Shown here: positions 62,246 to 64,000 of the stretch, piece after piece
How the letters are laid out: each line of letters opens with the position of its first letter
Position numbering within the stretch: the stretch's first letter is position 1
Assembly: GCF_009764685.1 (NCBI RefSeq)
Contig: NZ_VHLM01000004.1
Coordinates: 1 to 64,000 of the forward strand
Source of the DNA: Flavobacterium sp. I-STPP5a
GTDB taxonomy: Bacteria > Bacteroidota > Bacteroidia > Flavobacteriales > Flavobacteriaceae
Direction: 5' to 3'
Length of the DNA stretch: 64,000 bases
Notes under the pieces: model-generated
What the model saw: only the letters and a program-made list of their open reading frames with translations
Told to the model about the DNA's origin: nothing
Databases searched by the model: none
Position numbers and translations under genes: made by a program

Positions 62246-63462
62246 CACAACAGAAGTACAAAGAAACGGAAGCTGGATTAATTCCAGAAGATTGGACTCT
62301 GGAAAAGATTGAAGATTTTGCTTCAATTACTACTGGAGGAAGTGATACCCAAGACCGTGTTAAAGATGGAGAATATCCTTTTTATGTAAGGTCAAACACA
62401 ATTGAAAGAATCAACAAATATTCTTTTGATGGCGAGGCAATATTAACCTCTGGTGATGGTGTAGGTGTTGGTAAAATATTTCATTATGTTACTGGTAAGT
62501 TTGACTATCATCAAAGAGTTTATAACTTATTCAACTATAGACAAGATGTATACGGTAAGTACCTCTTCTTTCAGTTTTCGACTAACTTTTATAAAAAGGT
62601 TATGTCAATGACTGCTAAATCATCCGTTGATTCTGTTAGAAGAGAAATGATAGCCGACATGAAAATCCCGCTCCCACCAACCCTAGAAGAACAAAAAGCC
62701 ATAGCCGCCGCCTTGAGTGATGTAGATGAATTGATTAGTAATTTAAACCAACTCATCACCAAAAAGAAAGCGATTAAACAAGGTGCCATGCAACAGCTTT
62801 TAACGCCACCGAACAAAGGTGGTAAACGGTTGGCAGGGTTTACTGAGGATTGGGATTTTAGAACCATTGGTGAGCTCTGTAAAACATTTACTAAGCAAAC
62901 AGGGTTCGACTATTCAAATCACATAAAACCAACACTAATTAATAAAAAACAAACGGATTATCTACCGTTTATCCAAAACAAAGATTTTAATGGTCATAAA
63001 GTAAACTTTGATACTGATTACTATATTCCTCAAGATGTAGCTGTACGCTTCCCAATGATTTTATTGAATGAAAGATGTTTGATGATTTCCATTTCAGGCA
63101 GTATAGGAAAAGTTGGAATTTTTAACAATAAAGAAATTGCTTTTATTGGTGGAGCGGTATCAGTAGGAAAGTTTATCAACCCACTCTATTTGGATTGGGT
63201 CATGAATTATCTACATTCAGAAGCTGGACAAAACATGATGTTGAAGGACGTTAAGGCAGGGTCGCATCAAAACCTAATTCTCGATGACATTAGAAAAATG
63301 AAAATTCCCATGCCAAAAATTGAAGAACAAAATGCTGTGTGTCAAATTCTATCAGATATAAATGAAGATATAGATAAATTAGAAACAAAAAAAGCAAAAT
63401 ACCAAGTTATAAAACAAGGCATGATGCAAGAATTATTAACGGGTAAAATTAGGTTGGTGTGA
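62236..63462 (+). CDS. hsdS: Type I restriction-modification specificity subunit HsdS
   Basis: 408 residues with two target-recognition domains (about 1-150 and 210-360), each followed by a conserved coiled-coil spacer: PPTLEEQKAIAAALSDVDEL with KAIKQGAMQQLLTPP, and MPKIEEQNAVCQILSDINED with KQGMMQELLTGKIRLV. The repeated EEQ...L-D and IKQG-MQ-LLT blocks are the HsdS hallmark. The two recognition domains differ, so a bipartite asymmetric target is expected. It starts inside the last codons of hsdM and its stop overlaps the GTG of the DUF262 gene. Intact, no premature stop. Confidence 0.95.
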   Translation: MELTQQKYKETEAGLIPEDWTLEKIEDFASITTGGSDTQDRVKDGEYPFYVRSNTIERINKYSFDGEAILTSGDGVGVGKIFHYVTGKFDYHQRVYNLFNYRQDVYGKYLFFQFSTNFYKKVMSMTAKSSVDSVRREMIADMKIPLPPTLEEQKAIAAALSDVDELISNLNQLITKKKAIKQGAMQQLLTPPNKGGKRLAGFTEDWDFRTIGELCKTFTKQTGFDYSNHIKPTLINKKQTDYLPFIQNKDFNGHKVNFDTDYYIPQDVAVRFPMILLNERCLMISISGSIGKVGIFNNKEIAFIGGAVSVGKFINPLYLDWVMNYLHSEAGQNMMLKDVKAGSHQNLILDDIRKMKIPMPKIEEQNAVCQILSDINEDIDKLETKKAKYQVIKQGMMQELLTGKIRLV

Positions 63463-64000
63463 GTGAAGTAATAGAAGTTCAAATGGATATTGCGGAGCAT
63501 AAAGTTTCGCCAAAGGATTTAAAACCCAGTATCATTACGGTTGCTGATTTGCTCGTAGAGTCTAGGATAACATTTCCTAATTATCAAAGGCCCTACAAGT
63601 GGGAAACTAAGCATGTAAACCAGCTTATCAATGATATTATTACTTTCAATCACAAACCAGCCTATCGCCTCGGTACAGTTGTTATTCATCATGATGAAAA
63701 CGACCTATTAAATATTGTTGATGGGCAGCAACGCACCATTACTTTATTACTTATTACAAAAGCAATTTTAGCAAGGATTGATGCCAAACAAATAGAATTA
63801 AAAAATGAGGAACTAAAAAGGCTACTTAAGGACGTAAAGTCTAAAATGCCACAACCTCAATTTATTAATGAAATCACCATACAAAACATTCAAAGAAATT
63901 ATGCTGAAATTGAACGTCATGTAGCTAATTTTGATGAAGAAATACTGTTTTTTCTTTTCAACAAATGTGAATTTGTTAAATGTATTCTAACCGATATTTC
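63459..64000 (+). CDS. DUF262 (GmrS-like) domain protein, 3' end outside window
   Basis: The frame opens with GTG at 63459, overlapping the hsdS stop (GTGTGA). An alternative ATG lies at 63483. The 180 visible residues contain FPNYQRPYKWETKHVNQLIN, YRLGTVVIHHDENDLLNIVDG with the following QQRTITLLLI, matching the DUF262 block (YQRPY-W and DGQQR-T). DUF262 is the nucleotide-hydrolysing half of GmrSD type IV restriction systems and a frequent component of defence loci. Tight coupling to hsdMS suggests it works with or guards the type I system. Whether a DUF1524/GmrD part or hsdR follows cannot be seen. Confidence 0.88.
   Translation, partial: MSEVIEVQMDIAEHKVSPKDLKPSIITVADLLVESRITFPNYQRPYKWETKHVNQLINDIITFNHKPAYRLGTVVIHHDENDLLNIVDGQQRTITLLLITKAILARIDAKQIELKNEELKRLLKDVKSKMPQPQFINEITIQNIQRNYAEIERHVANFDEEILFFLFNKCEFVKCILTDI

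Larger units (their letters stand above)
55605..64000. mobile_element. Serine-recombinase integrative element with type I RM/DUF262 cargo (right end outside window)
   Basis: The left boundary is placed at 55600-55615, where the TIGR02757 coding match ends and the recombinase gene's stop begins 11-26 bases away. The content is recombinase, winged-helix protein, structured non-coding region, excisionase-like HTH protein, hsdM, hsdS and a DUF262 gene. No conjugation genes are visible in the included 8.4 kb. The exact crossover and length need the right junction. Confidence 0.8.

Overview
The window looks like a chromosomal segment of a Flavobacterium-type Bacteroidota. The support is AT-rich DNA, several TAnnTTTG promoter -7 boxes, an adhesin with a type IX secretion (T9SS) sorting domain next to PorP/SprF, a SusC/SusD pair, a YfhO membrane protein and a serine-palmitoyltransferase-like enzyme. 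I found no rRNA, tRNA or CRISPR array.

Layout. 1-6100: the 3' part of a large repetitive T9SS adhesin, then a PorP/SprF outer-membrane protein and an OmpA-type peptidoglycan-binding protein, apparently one operon. 6239-13774: housekeeping and small genes (DUF3810 protease-like protein, aminoacyl-histidine dipeptidase, a 36-residue Lys-rich peptide, a DEAD-box helicase with an RG-rich tail, RdgB, and a NYN protein with a likely OST-HTH domain). 14040-18918: a serine-palmitoyltransferase-like enzyme converging on a GNAT-type acyltransferase and an outer-membrane protein. An intact IS3/IS150-type element (15338-16781, TAC target duplication) sits exactly in the loop of the terminator between the convergent genes. 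19052-26020: YfhO, a glycosyltransferase and a flippase, then two small envelope genes. 26079-28877: uvrA. 29062-43098: a polysaccharide utilisation locus (membrane-spanning sensor/HTH regulator, SusC, SusD, a surface lipoprotein with a duplicated binding module, GH16, GH3, GH16), most likely for laminarin or another beta-1,3/mixed-linkage glucan. 43363-55230: ECF sigma factor, endonuclease III without the iron-sulfur cysteines, Bcp, a conserved protein of unknown function, an MBL hydrolase, a BatA / dihydroorotase-like / DUF4870 / esterase operon, a lactonase-type propeller and a second DEAD-box helicase.

From about 55605 to the window end lies a mobile element. A large serine recombinase sits against the surviving C-terminal third of a TIGR02757 (DUF2400) gene, which the element has split. 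The element carries a winged-helix protein that may be a replication protein, a structured non-coding region with two tandem palindromic operators and a long hairpin, an excisionase-like HTH protein, and a type I restriction-modification cargo (hsdM, hsdS) followed by a DUF262 (GmrS-like) gene cut by the window edge.

The points most worth checking are the IS inside a terminator loop, the candidate bacterial ceramide synthase, the split TIGR02757 attachment site with its DUF262-bearing type I defence cargo, the operator/hairpin region at 58615-58770, a perfect 16-bp palindrome on the ECF sigma promoter, and two enzymes missing hallmark metal or cluster ligands (endonuclease III and the dihydroorotase homologue).
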